From Streptomyces sp. TN58 (GTDB lineage Bacteria; Actinomycetota; Actinomycetes; Streptomycetales; Streptomycetaceae): a stretch of DNA of 64,000 nucleotides. Below, in pieces: positions 32,495 through 44,742 of the stretch. The stretch spans positions 6,920,001 to 6,984,000 of the forward strand of contig NZ_CP018870.1 in the NCBI RefSeq assembly GCF_001941845.1, given 5' to 3'. Under the pieces are notes generated by a model that was not told the origin of the DNA, ran no database searches, and saw only the letters and a program-made list of their open reading frames with translations. The first letter of the stretch is position 1. Every line of letters begins with the position of its first letter. The position numbers and the translations under genes are program-made.

Positions 32495-35047
32495 TCAGGA
32501 GACGGTGACGAACTGCCCGACGCTCGGCACCCCTTGGGCGTCGAGGGCGAAGAGCATGTACGTACCCGGCAGCACCACACCGGTGTCCGAGGGGATCGAC
32601 ACCGTGTACGCGCCCGCCCCCGCAGGAGCGGACACGAGCGGGACCCGCCGCTGGTCGTTGTCGGTGGAGTGGGTCGCGGCCGCGGCCCGCATCAGGACGA
32701 ACGACGTCACGGCCGAGTCCGTGGACACCGTCAGCGACGTGCCCGGAGCCGTCCTCGGGGGCACGCCCCCGGTGATGGCCGGCCTCGGCTTCTCCGTACC
32801 GTCCGCGTTGAGCAGGTACGGCGGAGTGAAGACCGCCCCGTCCGGATGGTTGGTTGCGCACTCGCCGCACAGGCCGCCGCCACCGGAGAAGACCCGTCCG
32901 TCCGGCAGCAGGTTGGCCACGCTGTGGTAGTTGCGCGGCACGGCCATGGTGGCGAGCGGGGTGAACTTCCCGGTGGCGGGGTCCCACAGCTCCGGCGTCA
33001 GGACCGAGGTGGCGTCGCTGAACGGCACCGGATAGGCCTGACCGCCGAAGACGGCCACCTTGCCGTCCGGCAGGACGACGCTGTTGCTGAACGCGCGGGC
33101 GTACCCCATGTCCCCCGTCCGGGCCGCCTGGACCTGGCTGCCCGAGATGCCCACGGTATAGGCGCGCTGCGTGGCGGGGGAGTCCTGGTAGGCCGGCGAG
33201 CCGCCCAGCGTGACCAGCTTGCCGATGTCGTACGGGACGGCGTTGCCGGTCATCGCGTCCTGGCTGTCGGCCCGGTTGCCGGCCGGTGTGACGGCGCCCT
33301 GCCCGCTGGTCGAGATCCAGTTCATCTGCCTGCTCGGACCCAGCTGGAGGACCTTGCCGCCCGAAGTGGCGTGCAGCCACATGTGGTTGTCCGCGCGGTA
33401 CGGGCCCGCCGGATCCGCGGTCAGCGCCGCGGACGCGGGAACGCCGGGGAGCCGCCGCCAGGTACGGGTGTCCGGCGACCAGACCTCGCCGGCCTTGTCG
33501 GTGCTCGCGTTCCCGCTCCAGGAGCCGCCGAGGACGAAGGCCTCACCTGTGGAGAGCAGCGTCATGGCCTGGTAGCCGCGGGCGATGTCCATGCTGGTGG
33601 TCGCCGACCAGGAGTCGGTGGCCGGGTCGTAGATGCTGGCCTTCTCCGCGTTGCTGCCGCCGGTGACCAGTACCCGGCCGTCGGCCAGCATGGCTATGCC
33701 GGGGCAGAACATGTCGTGGCCGGTGTTGTCGATGCGGCGCTGGGTGACCTTGCCCGTCTTCAGGTCCAGGATCGCGGTCTGGGTGTAGCCGTTGCTGCCG
33801 CCGAAGCGGTCGACCGCGTACGCCGACCACGCGAGCAGCTTGTCACCGGGCAGGGCGGCGGTGGCCACGGGCACCAGCGGGAAGCCGATGACCCGGCCCC
33901 AGGAACCGTGCACGGCGGGGCTGGCCGGCCCGCTCAGGCGAATCTCGCCCGCCGAGGTCCACGGGCCGCGGCCGCCGGCCTCGGTGGTCACGGTGAGGCG
34001 TACGTACCGGGCGTGTGCGGCGCGGGTGAAGGTGGCGGTCTTGGCGGTGTCGTCGTCCCGCCAGGCGCCGGAGGCCACCGCGGCGCCGAAGGAGATGCCG
34101 TCGGTGCTGGTCGCCACGGTGTACGCGCCCGCGCGGCCGTTGGGGCCGTTGCCGCGGGGATGGTAGACGAGCGCGGAGACGACCGCGGTGCGGTGCATGT
34201 CGATGGTGATGCTGTGCGGCAGGGGAGCGGCCGGGGCGGTCCATCTGCTGTGCCAGATGGTGTTGGCGTCGCCGTCGAGGACGTTCGCGGCGCGGCCGTT
34301 CTCGCCGGTGGTCTCCTCGTCGCTCGCTGTCGCCGTCCAGCCGGTGCGGGGCAGGTCGACGGTGGCGGCGGGGGTGCCGGGGTCGCCGAGCAGGTCGATC
34401 TCGGCGGCGGAGGTCCAGGGGCCGCGGTTGCCGGCCTCGCTCTGGGCCGTCAGCCGGACGAACCGTGCGCCCGTCGGGGCGAATCCGAGGGTCTTGGCGG
34501 TGGCGTCGTCCGCGAGGGTGCCGGTGGCGAGGGCGCTGCCCCAGGTCCGGCCGTCCGCGCTGACGCTGATCGCGTACTCGCCGACGCGCCCGTTGGGGCC
34601 GTTGGTGCGCGGGCGGTAGACGAGTGCGGAGACGACCGCGGTGCGGTGCATGTCGATGGTGATGCTGTGCGGCAGCGGTGCGGTCGGGGCGGTCCATTTG
34701 CTGTGCCAGATGGTGTTGGCGTCGCCGTCGAGGACGTTCGCGGCGCGGCCGTTCTCGCCGGTGGTCTCCTCGTCGCTCGCCGTCGCCGTCCACCCGGCCC
34801 GGTCGAGCACGGGAGCCGCGGGCTCCATGGCGTTCGCCGGCGCGACACCGTGGTGCGGTGACTGCACCGCCGCCTGCTGATCGGTGGGCACGGGCGCGGC
34901 CCGCGGCCCCGGGGCCCGGCCGGCCGCGGAACTCGTGACCGCGAGCCACGGTGTCAGGCCTATCAGCAGGGCGCCGAGGCCGAAGGCTATGAGCAGATGG
35001 GAGCGGCGTAACAGACGAGAGAGCGCGAGAGAGCGCCTGGACTGCAA
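32495..35047 (-). CDS. Secreted copper-radical (galactose oxidase-like) oxidase with two F5/8C domains
   Basis: An 850-residue exported enzyme with a signal or anchor at about 14-40. Residues 83-220 and 232-372 are two near-identical discoidin (F5/8 type C) domains; each opens GWTATASDEETTGENGRAAN. The kelch propeller and C-terminal DUF1929 domain follow. The copper site is complete: Cys448 (DMFCPG) to cross-link with Tyr492 (ARGYQAM), axial Tyr707 and His708 (PRNYHSV), His793 (ATHSTD). Galactose oxidase-type enzymes oxidise primary alcohols to aldehydes with O2, making H2O2. The discoidin domains probably bind polysaccharide. A 24-bp palindrome follows the stop. Confidence 0.93.
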   Translation of the reverse strand: MQSRRSLALSRLLRRSHLLIAFGLGALLIGLTPWLAVTSSAAGRAPGPRAAPVPTDQQAAVQSPHHGVAPANAMEPAAPVLDRAGWTATASDEETTGENGRAANVLDGDANTIWHSKWTAPTAPLPHSITIDMHRTAVVSALVYRPRTNGPNGRVGEYAISVSADGRTWGSALATGTLADDATAKTLGFAPTGARFVRLTAQSEAGNRGPWTSAAEIDLLGDPGTPAATVDLPRTGWTATASDEETTGENGRAANVLDGDANTIWHSRWTAPAAPLPHSITIDMHRTAVVSALVYHPRGNGPNGRAGAYTVATSTDGISFGAAVASGAWRDDDTAKTATFTRAAHARYVRLTVTTEAGGRGPWTSAGEIRLSGPASPAVHGSWGRVIGFPLVPVATAALPGDKLLAWSAYAVDRFGGSNGYTQTAILDLKTGKVTQRRIDNTGHDMFCPGIAMLADGRVLVTGGSNAEKASIYDPATDSWSATTSMDIARGYQAMTLLSTGEAFVLGGSWSGNASTDKAGEVWSPDTRTWRRLPGVPASAALTADPAGPYRADNHMWLHATSGGKVLQLGPSRQMNWISTSGQGAVTPAGNRADSQDAMTGNAVPYDIGKLVTLGGSPAYQDSPATQRAYTVGISGSQVQAARTGDMGYARAFSNSVVLPDGKVAVFGGQAYPVPFSDATSVLTPELWDPATGKFTPLATMAVPRNYHSVANLLPDGRVFSGGGGLCGECATNHPDGAVFTPPYLLNADGTEKPRPAITGGVPPRTAPGTSLTVSTDSAVTSFVLMRAAAATHSTDNDQRRVPLVSAPAGAGAYTVSIPSDTGVVLPGTYMLFALDAQGVPSVGQFVTVS

Positions 35048-35179
35048 TCTGACCTCCTGGGGCGAACCGGTGAGCCCCGTAGAAGATAGTCAGACCAAGC
35101 GCAACTCGTGCGGAAATATGGAGAGTTGGCGGGAAACCGCGACGGCCCGTACAGCGCGCCGCGGATCCCGCCGTCCGGG

Positions 35180-37564
<2,385 letters not shown>

Positions 37565-37681
37565 GCTTGACGTCTCTCCATCCGGGAACGGGCTCAGGCT
37601 TGCGGGGGCGACCGGGCCGCGGTCGCGCTCCCGCCGGGTGGCGGGACCGAGACCGCGGCCGTCTCGTGCGGGTGGCGGTTC

Positions 37682-38095
37682 CTACTGCTTGCGGGGCTGG
37701 TTGAAACGGAGCATGTTGCCCGCCGGGTCGCGGAAGGCGCAGTCGCGCACACCGTACGGCTGGTCGATCGGCTCCTGCATGACCTCCCCGCCGGCCGCCC
37801 GGATGCGTTCGAAGGTGGCGTCGACGTCGTCGGTGGAGAAGATGACGCCGCGCAGCATGCCCTTGGCCAGCAGTTCCGCCATCGCCTGCCGGTCCGCGGC
37901 GGGGGCGCCGGGGTCGGCGAGCGGCGGTTCGAGGACGATCTCGACGTCCTGCGAGGGTGAGCCCACGGTCACCCAGCGCATCCCTTCGAACCCGACGTCG
38001 TTGCGCACCTCCAGGCCCAGGACGTCGCGGTAGAAGGCGATCGCCTTGTCGTGGTCGTCGACTGCGATGAAGCACTGCGAGAGGTTGATGTTCAT
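37682..38095 (-). CDS. VOC family protein
   Basis: A 137-residue glyoxalase/bleomycin-resistance-fold protein. It opens [28 protein letters not shown], has the central [24 protein letters not shown] and ends [21 protein letters not shown] chose ATG 38095; the longer frame would overlap the AraC gene. It is 10 bases after the AraC-type stop on the same strand, a common pair in streptomycetes where the regulator controls a VOC protein. The ligand is unknown. Confidence 0.88.
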   Translation of the reverse strand: MNINLSQCFIAVDDHDKAIAFYRDVLGLEVRNDVGFEGMRWVTVGSPSQDVEIVLEPPLADPGAPAADRQAMAELLAKGMLRGVIFSTDDVDATFERIRAAGGEVMQEPIDQPYGVRDCAFRDPAGNMLRFNQPRKQ

Positions 38096-38105
38096 GGCTC
38101 CGACG

Positions 38106-38570
38106 CTACGAGGCGCCCGCCGATTCCGCTTCTCCATTCCTGATCGGTTCACGGCGGACCGGTTCACCACCCCTGACCGGCCGTGTCAGGTACTTCGCGA
38201 CGCACGCCGGGACGGCCTCGCCCGCCTCGTGCCCGCGGGCCCGGTAGGCGCTGGGGCTCTCGCCGACCAGCTCGGTGAAGCGTGAGCTGAACGACCCCAG
38301 TGACGTGCTCCCGACCGCGAAGCAGACATCCGTCACGCTCATGTCGCCCCGCCGCAGCAGCGCCTTCGCACGCTCGACACGCCGCGTCATCAGATAGCTG
38401 TACGGGGTCTCCCCGAAGGCGGCGCGGAAGCTGCGGGAGAAGTGCCCGGGGGACATCAGGGCGACCTTCGCCAGTGCCGGAACGTCCAAGGGCTGCGCGT
38501 AGTCGCGGTCGATCACGTCCCGGGCACGGCGCAGCCTCACCAGGTCTTCCAGGGTCATACGCACCAGCAT
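38106..38570 (-). CDS. AraC family transcriptional regulator (short, DNA-binding domain only)
   Basis: About 154 residues (or 150 from ATG 38558). It consists almost only of the tandem HTH of AraC/XylS proteins: VPALAKVALMSPGHFSRSFRAAFGETPYSYLMTRRVERAKALLRRGDMSVTDVCFAVGSTSLGSFSSRFTELVGESPSAYR. No ligand-binding domain is present. The C-terminal 35 residues are variable and charged. It is probably co-transcribed with the VOC gene and is divergent from the molybdenum hydroxylase operon, whose start is 234 bases away. Confidence 0.9.
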   Translation of the reverse strand: MLVRMTLEDLVRLRRARDVIDRDYAQPLDVPALAKVALMSPGHFSRSFRAAFGETPYSYLMTRRVERAKALLRRGDMSVTDVCFAVGSTSLGSFSSRFTELVGESPSAYRARGHEAGEAVPACVAKYLTRPVRGGEPVRREPIRNGEAESAGAS

Positions 38571-38804
38571 CGCACGGCGCGGACCGCTCGCCTCGGCGTC
38601 CGCCGGATCCGGCGATATTCTTGATCCCTGAGATGAATTCCGGGTCTGCGAGCTCTCCCCGAGCCTTCCCGAGGGGTGTGGCGGTTCGACGCCGCGGCCG
38701 GGGGGCCTCGCCACCGCCCCGAACGGCAGTGGCACCCTGCGCCGGCCGGCCCCGTTCGGCGGGCGGTCCGCGCACGGTCGTCGTCGTGAGGGAGACCGGT
38801 CGAC

Positions 38805-39626
38805 ATGGATCTCAACACCGTCACCGAAGTCGTCCGGCGCCCGGGCGACCCGCCGGGCGCGGACTGGCGCGAGGGCGACGCCTGGCTCGCCGGCGGGACG
38901 TGGCTGTTCTCCACGGAGCAGCCCGGCCTGCGCCGCCTGCTCGACCTGACGGCGCTGCACTGGGACGCCCTGGTCCCCGACGACACCGGCCTCGACATCG
39001 GTGCCACCTGCACCGTCCGCGACCTGTACGCCTTCGCGCCACCGCACCGCTGGAAGGCGGGCCCACTCCTCGCGGCGAGCTGCGAGGCCTTCCTGTCCTC
39101 CTTCAAGGTGTGGAACTCCGCCACCGTCGGCGGCAACATCTGCATGTCCCTGCCCGCCGGACCGATGATCACCCTGACGGTCGCGCTCGAAGCCGGCTAC
39201 GAGCTGTGGCCCCCCGACGGACCGGCCCGCCACGTCGACGCGCTCGACTTCGTCACCGGCGACCACCGCAACGTCCTCGCGCCCGGTGAGATCCTGCGCC
39301 GCGTCCGCATCCCGGAGCGAGCGCTGCGCAAGCACACCGCGCACCGCCGGTTCACCCTCACCCACCTCGGCCGCTCCACCGTGTTCCTCATCGGCACCCG
39401 GACACCGGGAACGGACGATCTGCTGCTCACGATCACTGCGGGCACCACCCGGCCCGTGCGCCTCGCCTTCGACGCCATGCCGGACGCCCGCTCCCTCCGG
39501 CAGAGCATCGACGCGATCCCCGCCCACCTCTGGTTCGCCGATCCCAACGGCACCCCCGAGCACCGTCACCACCTGACCACGTACTTCGCCGAAGAGATCC
39601 GCGGCGAACTCACCGCCGGGGTCTGA
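38805..39626 (+). CDS. Molybdenum hydroxylase FAD subunit (XdhB/CoxM type)
   Basis: A 273-residue FAD-binding subunit. WLAGGTWLFSTEQPGLRRLLDLTAL is the first FAD loop and FKVWNSATVGGNICMSLPAGPM is the second, close to the family ATVGGNxxxxxPxGD signature. It passes electrons from the 2Fe-2S clusters to NAD or another acceptor. The ATG follows GGGAGA. Its stop is one base before the next ATG, so the operon is tightly coupled. Confidence 0.9.
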   Translation: MDLNTVTEVVRRPGDPPGADWREGDAWLAGGTWLFSTEQPGLRRLLDLTALHWDALVPDDTGLDIGATCTVRDLYAFAPPHRWKAGPLLAASCEAFLSSFKVWNSATVGGNICMSLPAGPMITLTVALEAGYELWPPDGPARHVDALDFVTGDHRNVLAPGEILRRVRIPERALRKHTAHRRFTLTHLGRSTVFLIGTRTPGTDDLLLTITAGTTRPVRLAFDAMPDARSLRQSIDAIPAHLWFADPNGTPEHRHHLTTYFAEEIRGELTAGV

Positions 39627-39627
39627 C

Positions 39628-42351
39628 ATGACGTACACCGTGAACGGCAAGAACTTCGACGAGACACCGGCCCCCGGCCAGTGCCTGCGCACCTTCCTGC
39701 GCGCCCTCGGCCACTTCGGTGTCAAGAAGGGCTGCGACGCGGGCGACTGCGGCGCCTGCACGGTCTGGGTGGACGGCGATCCGGTGCACAGCTGCATCAC
39801 CCCGGCCTTCCGGGCGGAGGGCCGTGAGGTCACGACCATCGAGGGCCTCGGCTCACCCGGCGGTCTGCACCCGGTCCAGCGGCGGTTCCGCGACGCCCCC
39901 GGCTTCCAGTGCGGCTTCTGCACCGCCGGGATGATCATGACGTCGGCGACCTTCACCGAGGCCCAGAAGGCCGACCTGCCCCGCGCGCTCAAGGGCAACC
40001 TCTGCCGCTGCACCGGCTACCGCGGCATCGAGGACGCGGTCAGGGGCGTCGCCGGGATCGAGGAGGCCGCCCCGGGCCGGGCCGTAGGCACCAGCGTCGG
40101 CGCACCCGCGGCCGACGACGTGGTCACCGGCCGCGCCGAGTTCACGATGGACACCCACGTGGAGGGCATGCTGCACCTGAAGGTGCTGCACTCGCCGCAC
40201 GCCCACGCCCGCATCCTCTCCGTCGACAAGAGCGCCGCGCTCGCCGTCCCCGGCGTACACCGCGTCTACACCTGGGAGGACGTGCCGCGCAGGCCCTACA
40301 CCACCGCCATCCACACCGACCACCTCGTCGACCCGGACGACACCTTCATCCTCGACGACACCGTCCGCTTCGTCGGCCAGCGCGTCGCCGCCGTCCTCGC
40401 CGACACCGTCGCGGCCGCCGAGGAAGGCTGCCGGAAGGTCGTCGTCGAGTACGAGCCGCTGCCGGCGGTCTTCGACCCCGAGGCGGCCATGGCCGACGGA
40501 GCGCCGCAACTTCACGGCTCCCACGACCCGTTCGTCCGCGACCCCGTCCACAACATCCTGCTGGAGCTCCATTCCGACATCGGCGACGTCGACGCCGGGT
40601 TCGCCCAGGCCGACGTGGTCCACGAAGGCACGTACTCCTCGCCGCGCGTCCAGCACGCGCACCTCGAAACCCACGGCTCCATCGCCTGGATGGAGGACGG
40701 CCGGCTGAACGTCCGCACCAGCTCCCAGTCGCCGTCCATCGCGAAGGTCAAGCTCTCCTACCTCTTCGCCCTGCGCCCCGACCAGCTCCGCGTGTTCTGC
40801 ATGCGCGTGGGCGGCGGCTTCGGCGGCAAGCAGGAGGTCATCTCGGAGGACCTCGCCGCACTCGCCGCCCTGGACACCGGGCGGCCCGTCTGCTTCGAGT
40901 TCACCCGCGAGGAGGAGTTCACCACGGCCTCGCCCCGGCACCCGATGTCGCTGACGGTCAAGATCGGTGCGACATCGGACGGAACGCTCACCGCCCTCCA
41001 GGTCCGCAACGTGTCGAACACGGGCGCCTACGGCAACCACGGCGGCGAGACCCTGTACGCGGGCGGCGCCGCCGTCATGATCTACCGCTGCCCCAACAAG
41101 CGGTACGACGCGTACTCCGTCTACACCAACACCGTTCCGAGCGGAGCCCTGCGCGGCTACGGCATGACCCAGCCGGCCTTCGCCGTGGAGTCGGCGATGG
41201 ACGAGCTCGCACGCGCCCTGCACATCGACCCGCTCGACCTGCGCCGGCGCAACATCGTGCTGCCGGGTGACCCGCTCCTCGCCATGCACGACGGCCCCGA
41301 CGACGTGATGTTCACCGAGAACGGGCTCGGCACGTGCATCGACCTCGTGGACGCCGCCCTGGCCGGTACGGCCGACGAGCCACCCCCCGGACCCGGCTGG
41401 CTCGTCGGCGTCGGCGTCGGCGTCGCCAGCTCCCTGCACGAGACCGCGCCCCCCACCGAGCACGTCTGCGAGGCCTGGGTCACCCTCGGCAACGACCTCA
41501 TCTACGAAGTCGCCGTCGGCACAGCAGAGTTCGGCGAGGGGACCTCGACGGCGCACGTCCAGATCGCCGCCACCCAACTGGGCACCACCCCTTCCCGCAT
41601 CCGCCTGGTGCAGTCGGACACCGACCGCACGGGATTCGACACCGGTGCCTTCGCCAGCGCAGGGCTCTTCGTCGCGGGCAACGCGGTCCTGCGGGCGGCG
41701 GGCGCCGTGCGCGACCGGATCCTGGAGTTCGCCGCCGCGCAGACCGGCGTGCACGTCGTGATGTGCTCGATGGCCGACGAGGGCGTCGTATGCGGGGACC
41801 AGCGCCTGTCCCTGGCCGAACTGGTGGCCCTCGCCCGTGCGCGCGGCATCCGCTTCACGGCCGCCAGGAAGGCCTACGGCTCGCCCCGGAGCGTCACCTC
41901 CAACACGCACGGGTTCCGCATCGCCGTGCACCGGGTGACCGGCGAGATCCGCATCCTGCAGAGCGTCCACGCTGCCGACGCGGGCGTCGTCGTCAACCCG
42001 GCGCAGGTCCGCGGACAGGTCGAGGGCGGCGTAGCCCAGGGCATCGGCTTCGCCCTGACCGAGAACCACCTCGTCGACGCCGGCGGCACCATGGTCAACC
42101 CGAACCTGCGCAACTACCGCATCCCCACCTACGCCGACGTGCCGCGCACGGAGGTGCTGCTGGTGGACTCCTCCGACTCCGTCGGCCCCATGCGGGCCAA
42201 GGGGATGGCGGAATGCTGCATCAACCCGGTGGCCCCGGCCCTGGCCAACGCCCTGCACGACGCCACCGGCGTCCGCTTCCGCGCGCTGCCGCTCACCCCG
42301 GAGAGGATCTACAGCCGCCTGGGCGAACAGCAGCCCGTACAGAGGGCCTGA
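39628..42351 (+). CDS. Molybdenum hydroxylase: fused 2Fe-2S and molybdopterin subunit
   Basis: A 907-residue xanthine-oxidase-family protein in which the normally separate small subunit is fused to the large one. Residues 1-150 hold both 2Fe-2S clusters: Cys36/41/44/56 (GCDAGDCGACTVW) and Cys95/98/126/128 (CGFC, CRC). Residues ~165-905 are the Mo-cofactor domain, with VGGGFGGKQEV, SGALRGYGMTQPAFAVE and AKGMAE near the C-terminus supplying the likely catalytic Glu. The family hydroxylates purines, aldehydes or N-heterocycles using water. No XdhC or CTP-transferase chaperone is in the window. Together with the FAD subunit it makes a two-gene enzyme. Confidence 0.92.
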   Translation: MTYTVNGKNFDETPAPGQCLRTFLRALGHFGVKKGCDAGDCGACTVWVDGDPVHSCITPAFRAEGREVTTIEGLGSPGGLHPVQRRFRDAPGFQCGFCTAGMIMTSATFTEAQKADLPRALKGNLCRCTGYRGIEDAVRGVAGIEEAAPGRAVGTSVGAPAADDVVTGRAEFTMDTHVEGMLHLKVLHSPHAHARILSVDKSAALAVPGVHRVYTWEDVPRRPYTTAIHTDHLVDPDDTFILDDTVRFVGQRVAAVLADTVAAAEEGCRKVVVEYEPLPAVFDPEAAMADGAPQLHGSHDPFVRDPVHNILLELHSDIGDVDAGFAQADVVHEGTYSSPRVQHAHLETHGSIAWMEDGRLNVRTSSQSPSIAKVKLSYLFALRPDQLRVFCMRVGGGFGGKQEVISEDLAALAALDTGRPVCFEFTREEEFTTASPRHPMSLTVKIGATSDGTLTALQVRNVSNTGAYGNHGGETLYAGGAAVMIYRCPNKRYDAYSVYTNTVPSGALRGYGMTQPAFAVESAMDELARALHIDPLDLRRRNIVLPGDPLLAMHDGPDDVMFTENGLGTCIDLVDAALAGTADEPPPGPGWLVGVGVGVASSLHETAPPTEHVCEAWVTLGNDLIYEVAVGTAEFGEGTSTAHVQIAATQLGTTPSRIRLVQSDTDRTGFDTGAFASAGLFVAGNAVLRAAGAVRDRILEFAAAQTGVHVVMCSMADEGVVCGDQRLSLAELVALARARGIRFTAARKAYGSPRSVTSNTHGFRIAVHRVTGEIRILQSVHAADAGVVVNPAQVRGQVEGGVAQGIGFALTENHLVDAGGTMVNPNLRNYRIPTYADVPRTEVLLVDSSDSVGPMRAKGMAECCINPVAPALANALHDATGVRFRALPLTPERIYSRLGEQQPVQRA

Positions 42352-42355
42352 GCTG

Positions 42356-43327
42356 ATGGCCACCGAGAAGCCCGAGTCCGGCGTCGCGACCGTCATCATC
42401 GGCCACAAGGTGTTCCCGGGGCTGGAGCGGGAGTACGAGGTGTGGCAGGAGGGGGTCAACGCGGCGGCCGCCGGCTACCCGGGGCACCTGGGCGCCGAGA
42501 TCTCCCCGCCGACGGCCCTGCAGCCCGACTGGGTCGTCGTCTACCGGTTCGACTCGGTCGCGCACCTCCAGGCCTGGCTCAACAGCGCGACCAGGCAGAA
42601 CCTCCTCGACCTCGCCGGGGACTACTTCGACGGCCCGGCGACCCAGCAGTACGTCAGCGGAGGCACCCAGCCCGCCGACCCGCTCGTGACCGTCGTGGTC
42701 ACCCACCGCGTCCAGCCCGGAAGCGTCGACGACTTCCTCGACTGGCAGCGCCGTATGAGCCTTGAGGAAAGCAGGTTCGAGGGCTTCCGGGGCACCGAGG
42801 TATTCCGCCCCATCGAGGGCCTCCAGGACGAATGGACCACCCTCTACCGCTCCGACAACGCCGCCCACCTCGACGCCTGGCTCACCTCGGACCGGCGGCG
42901 GGAGGTGCTGGCCGAGGGCGAGAAGTTCAGCGACTTCAAGCTGCGCACCATCGACAACTCCTTCGGCAGCTGGTTCGCCTTCGAGGAGAACGGCAGGGAA
43001 CTCCCGCCGCCCTCGGAGACCAAGACCGCCGTCGCCGTCTGGGTGGGCCTGTACCCGACGGTCGTGCTCCTCACGCTCGCCCTCCACCCGCTGGGCATGC
43101 CCCTGTGGCTCGGGCTCCTCGTCGGAAACCTCCTGTCGAGCTTCATCATGAGCTTCGTGACGATGCCCTACTACGTGAACAAGCTGCTCCGGAGATGGCT
43201 GTGGCCCGACCCGGACGAGCCATCGGGCCGGACCAACATGACCGGCCTCGGCATCGTCGCCGCGGTGACGGTCCTCTGGGCTGCCTTCTTCTACGTGATC
43301 ACGACCCGGATCTGGACGCTCCCCTGA
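42356..43327 (+). CDS. Tandem antibiotic-biosynthesis-monooxygenase (ABM) domains with membrane anchor
   Basis: A 323-residue protein. Residues about 10-105 and 110-205 are two ABM (ferredoxin-like) domains; compare VATVIIGHKVFPGLEREYEVWQEG with VTVVVTHRVQPGSVDDFLDWQRR. The C-terminal third has three hydrophobic segments (VAVWVGLYPTVVLLTLAL, LGLLVGNLLSSFIMSFV, LGIVAAVTVLWAAFFYVI). ABM domains oxidise quinol-like or other aromatic compounds without cofactors, or simply bind them. It starts 5 bases after the molybdenum hydroxylase stop and so belongs to that operon. Confidence 0.85.
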   Translation: MATEKPESGVATVIIGHKVFPGLEREYEVWQEGVNAAAAGYPGHLGAEISPPTALQPDWVVVYRFDSVAHLQAWLNSATRQNLLDLAGDYFDGPATQQYVSGGTQPADPLVTVVVTHRVQPGSVDDFLDWQRRMSLEESRFEGFRGTEVFRPIEGLQDEWTTLYRSDNAAHLDAWLTSDRRREVLAEGEKFSDFKLRTIDNSFGSWFAFEENGRELPPPSETKTAVAVWVGLYPTVVLLTLALHPLGMPLWLGLLVGNLLSSFIMSFVTMPYYVNKLLRRWLWPDPDEPSGRTNMTGLGIVAAVTVLWAAFFYVITTRIWTLP

Positions 43328-43387
43328 CGTTTTCCTCAACCTTTGGCTTTCCCGGCCTTCCCGGCCTTCCGTGTCCAGGCCGGACGC

Positions 43388-44482
43388 TCAGCCCGACGGG
43401 GAGTCGCCGACGATCAGGCTCCTGAGGGCCGGCATGCCGCCCTCCCGCAAAGCACGGCGCTGCCGGTCGGCCGGCGTCCCCTCCTGGAGGAGCCGGTGGA
43501 CCAGGGACGACACCTCCCGTTCGTCGCCCGACTCGGCCAGCGCCGGAGCGACATGATCGAGCAGGGAGTACAGCACGTCACCACTGCTGCGGCAGCGCCC
43601 GTCGGGGTCGACCAGCGTGGAGTTCAGGCCGTGCCGTGCCGCGTGCCAGTTCGCGGCCTGCAGCAGCTCCGGCCGGCACCACACGGGAGCGGCCCCGGCC
43701 TTCTCCTCGGCCAGGGCCACCGCGACCAGCGCGCGCACCAGGCCCGCCAGCATCACCGCGTCGTCGGCCCGCAACTGCACGTCCAGGCACCGCACCTCGA
43801 CGGTGGGGAAGCGGTCGGAGAGGCGCGCCTGCCAGTACAGCTGGCCCCGGTCGGCGATCACCTCGGACGCTACCAGCGCGTCGATCCGCTTCTCGTAGTC
43901 GTCGAACCCGTCGAAGTACGGCGGCGGGCCGCTCACCGGCCAGCGGCCGAAGACGATCGTGCGCCAGCTCGCGAAGCCGGTGTCCTTGCCGTCCCACAGC
44001 GGCGAGTTCGCCGACATGGCCAGCAGTGTCGGGAGCCAGACCCGGATGCGGTTCAGCACCGCGACGCCGGTCGCCGGATCGGGCACTCCCACATGGACGT
44101 GCATGCCGTTGATCAGCTGCTCGTCCACCAGCTGCCGGGCCTGGCCCTCCATCCTGAGGTAGCGCGGCTTGCGGGTGACCGGCACCGCCGAGGTGTCCCT
44201 GAGCGGCGCGGCCGCGGCCATGGCGACCCGGCAGCCGTGCTCCTCCGCGGCCGACGCGACCGCGTGCCGCAGCCGCAGCAGGTGGCCGCCCACCTCCTCC
44301 AGCTCCGTGCAGACCGGGGTGGCGACCTCGACCTGCGCCTGGAGCAGCTCGTCCTGGACCTCGTCGTCCTCCGCCAGCGGGCCGAGCCCCGCCGCCCTGC
44401 GCACGTACTCGGCCCCGGGGACCGGCAGCACCGTCACCGGATCCACCAGGAGGTATTCCTCTTCGACGCCGAATGTGATCAC
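43388..44482 (-). CDS. Carboxylate-amine ligase, YbdK family
   Basis: A 364-residue glutamate-cysteine-ligase-2 fold enzyme. It opens [14 protein letters not shown] (ATP/Mg-binding Glu cluster) and has [10 protein letters not shown] and [16 protein letters not shown], as in E. coli YbdK, a weak gamma-glutamylcysteine synthetase. Actinobacteria make mycothiol rather than glutathione, so the true substrates are unknown. It starts at GTG 44482 with a weak ribosome site. It converges with the ABM gene. Confidence 0.9.
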   Translation of the reverse strand: MITFGVEEEYLLVDPVTVLPVPGAEYVRRAAGLGPLAEDDEVQDELLQAQVEVATPVCTELEEVGGHLLRLRHAVASAAEEHGCRVAMAAAAPLRDTSAVPVTRKPRYLRMEGQARQLVDEQLINGMHVHVGVPDPATGVAVLNRIRVWLPTLLAMSANSPLWDGKDTGFASWRTIVFGRWPVSGPPPYFDGFDDYEKRIDALVASEVIADRGQLYWQARLSDRFPTVEVRCLDVQLRADDAVMLAGLVRALVAVALAEEKAGAAPVWCRPELLQAANWHAARHGLNSTLVDPDGRCRSSGDVLYSLLDHVAPALAESGDEREVSSLVHRLLQEGTPADRQRRALREGGMPALRSLIVGDSPSG

Positions 44483-44742
44483 GCCCTGCGGTTACCCCGG
44501 GAGCGGTCTGATCATCCGGCGAATGCGCCGACCGGCCTACGGGCCGTCCGGCGGTCACGCGAGTGCGGTGGCCGGGAAGGTTCGCCGGGTCGCGGTGTCC
44601 GGTGCGGTGCGTCGCGACGCGGAGGACCACGGCTCGTACCAGACGTACGTGCGGGGTCCGACAACGCCGCGAGGTGCCGTACCGGGCGCCGTCGCCCCGG
44701 TGGACTACCCGGCCGCAGCACTAGTAGGTGCCCGCCGGGCGC

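Noticed and set aside
38106..40013. 635-codon minus-strand frame extending the AraC regulator upstream
   Set aside because: The N-terminal extension is antisense to the molybdenum hydroxylase FAD subunit and has no domain; the AraC part starts at 38570 or 38558.
44483..44742. Possible small gene downstream of the 87-residue protein
   Set aside because: Frames here are Arg/Gly/Pro-rich with no ribosome site; I see only intergenic sequence.
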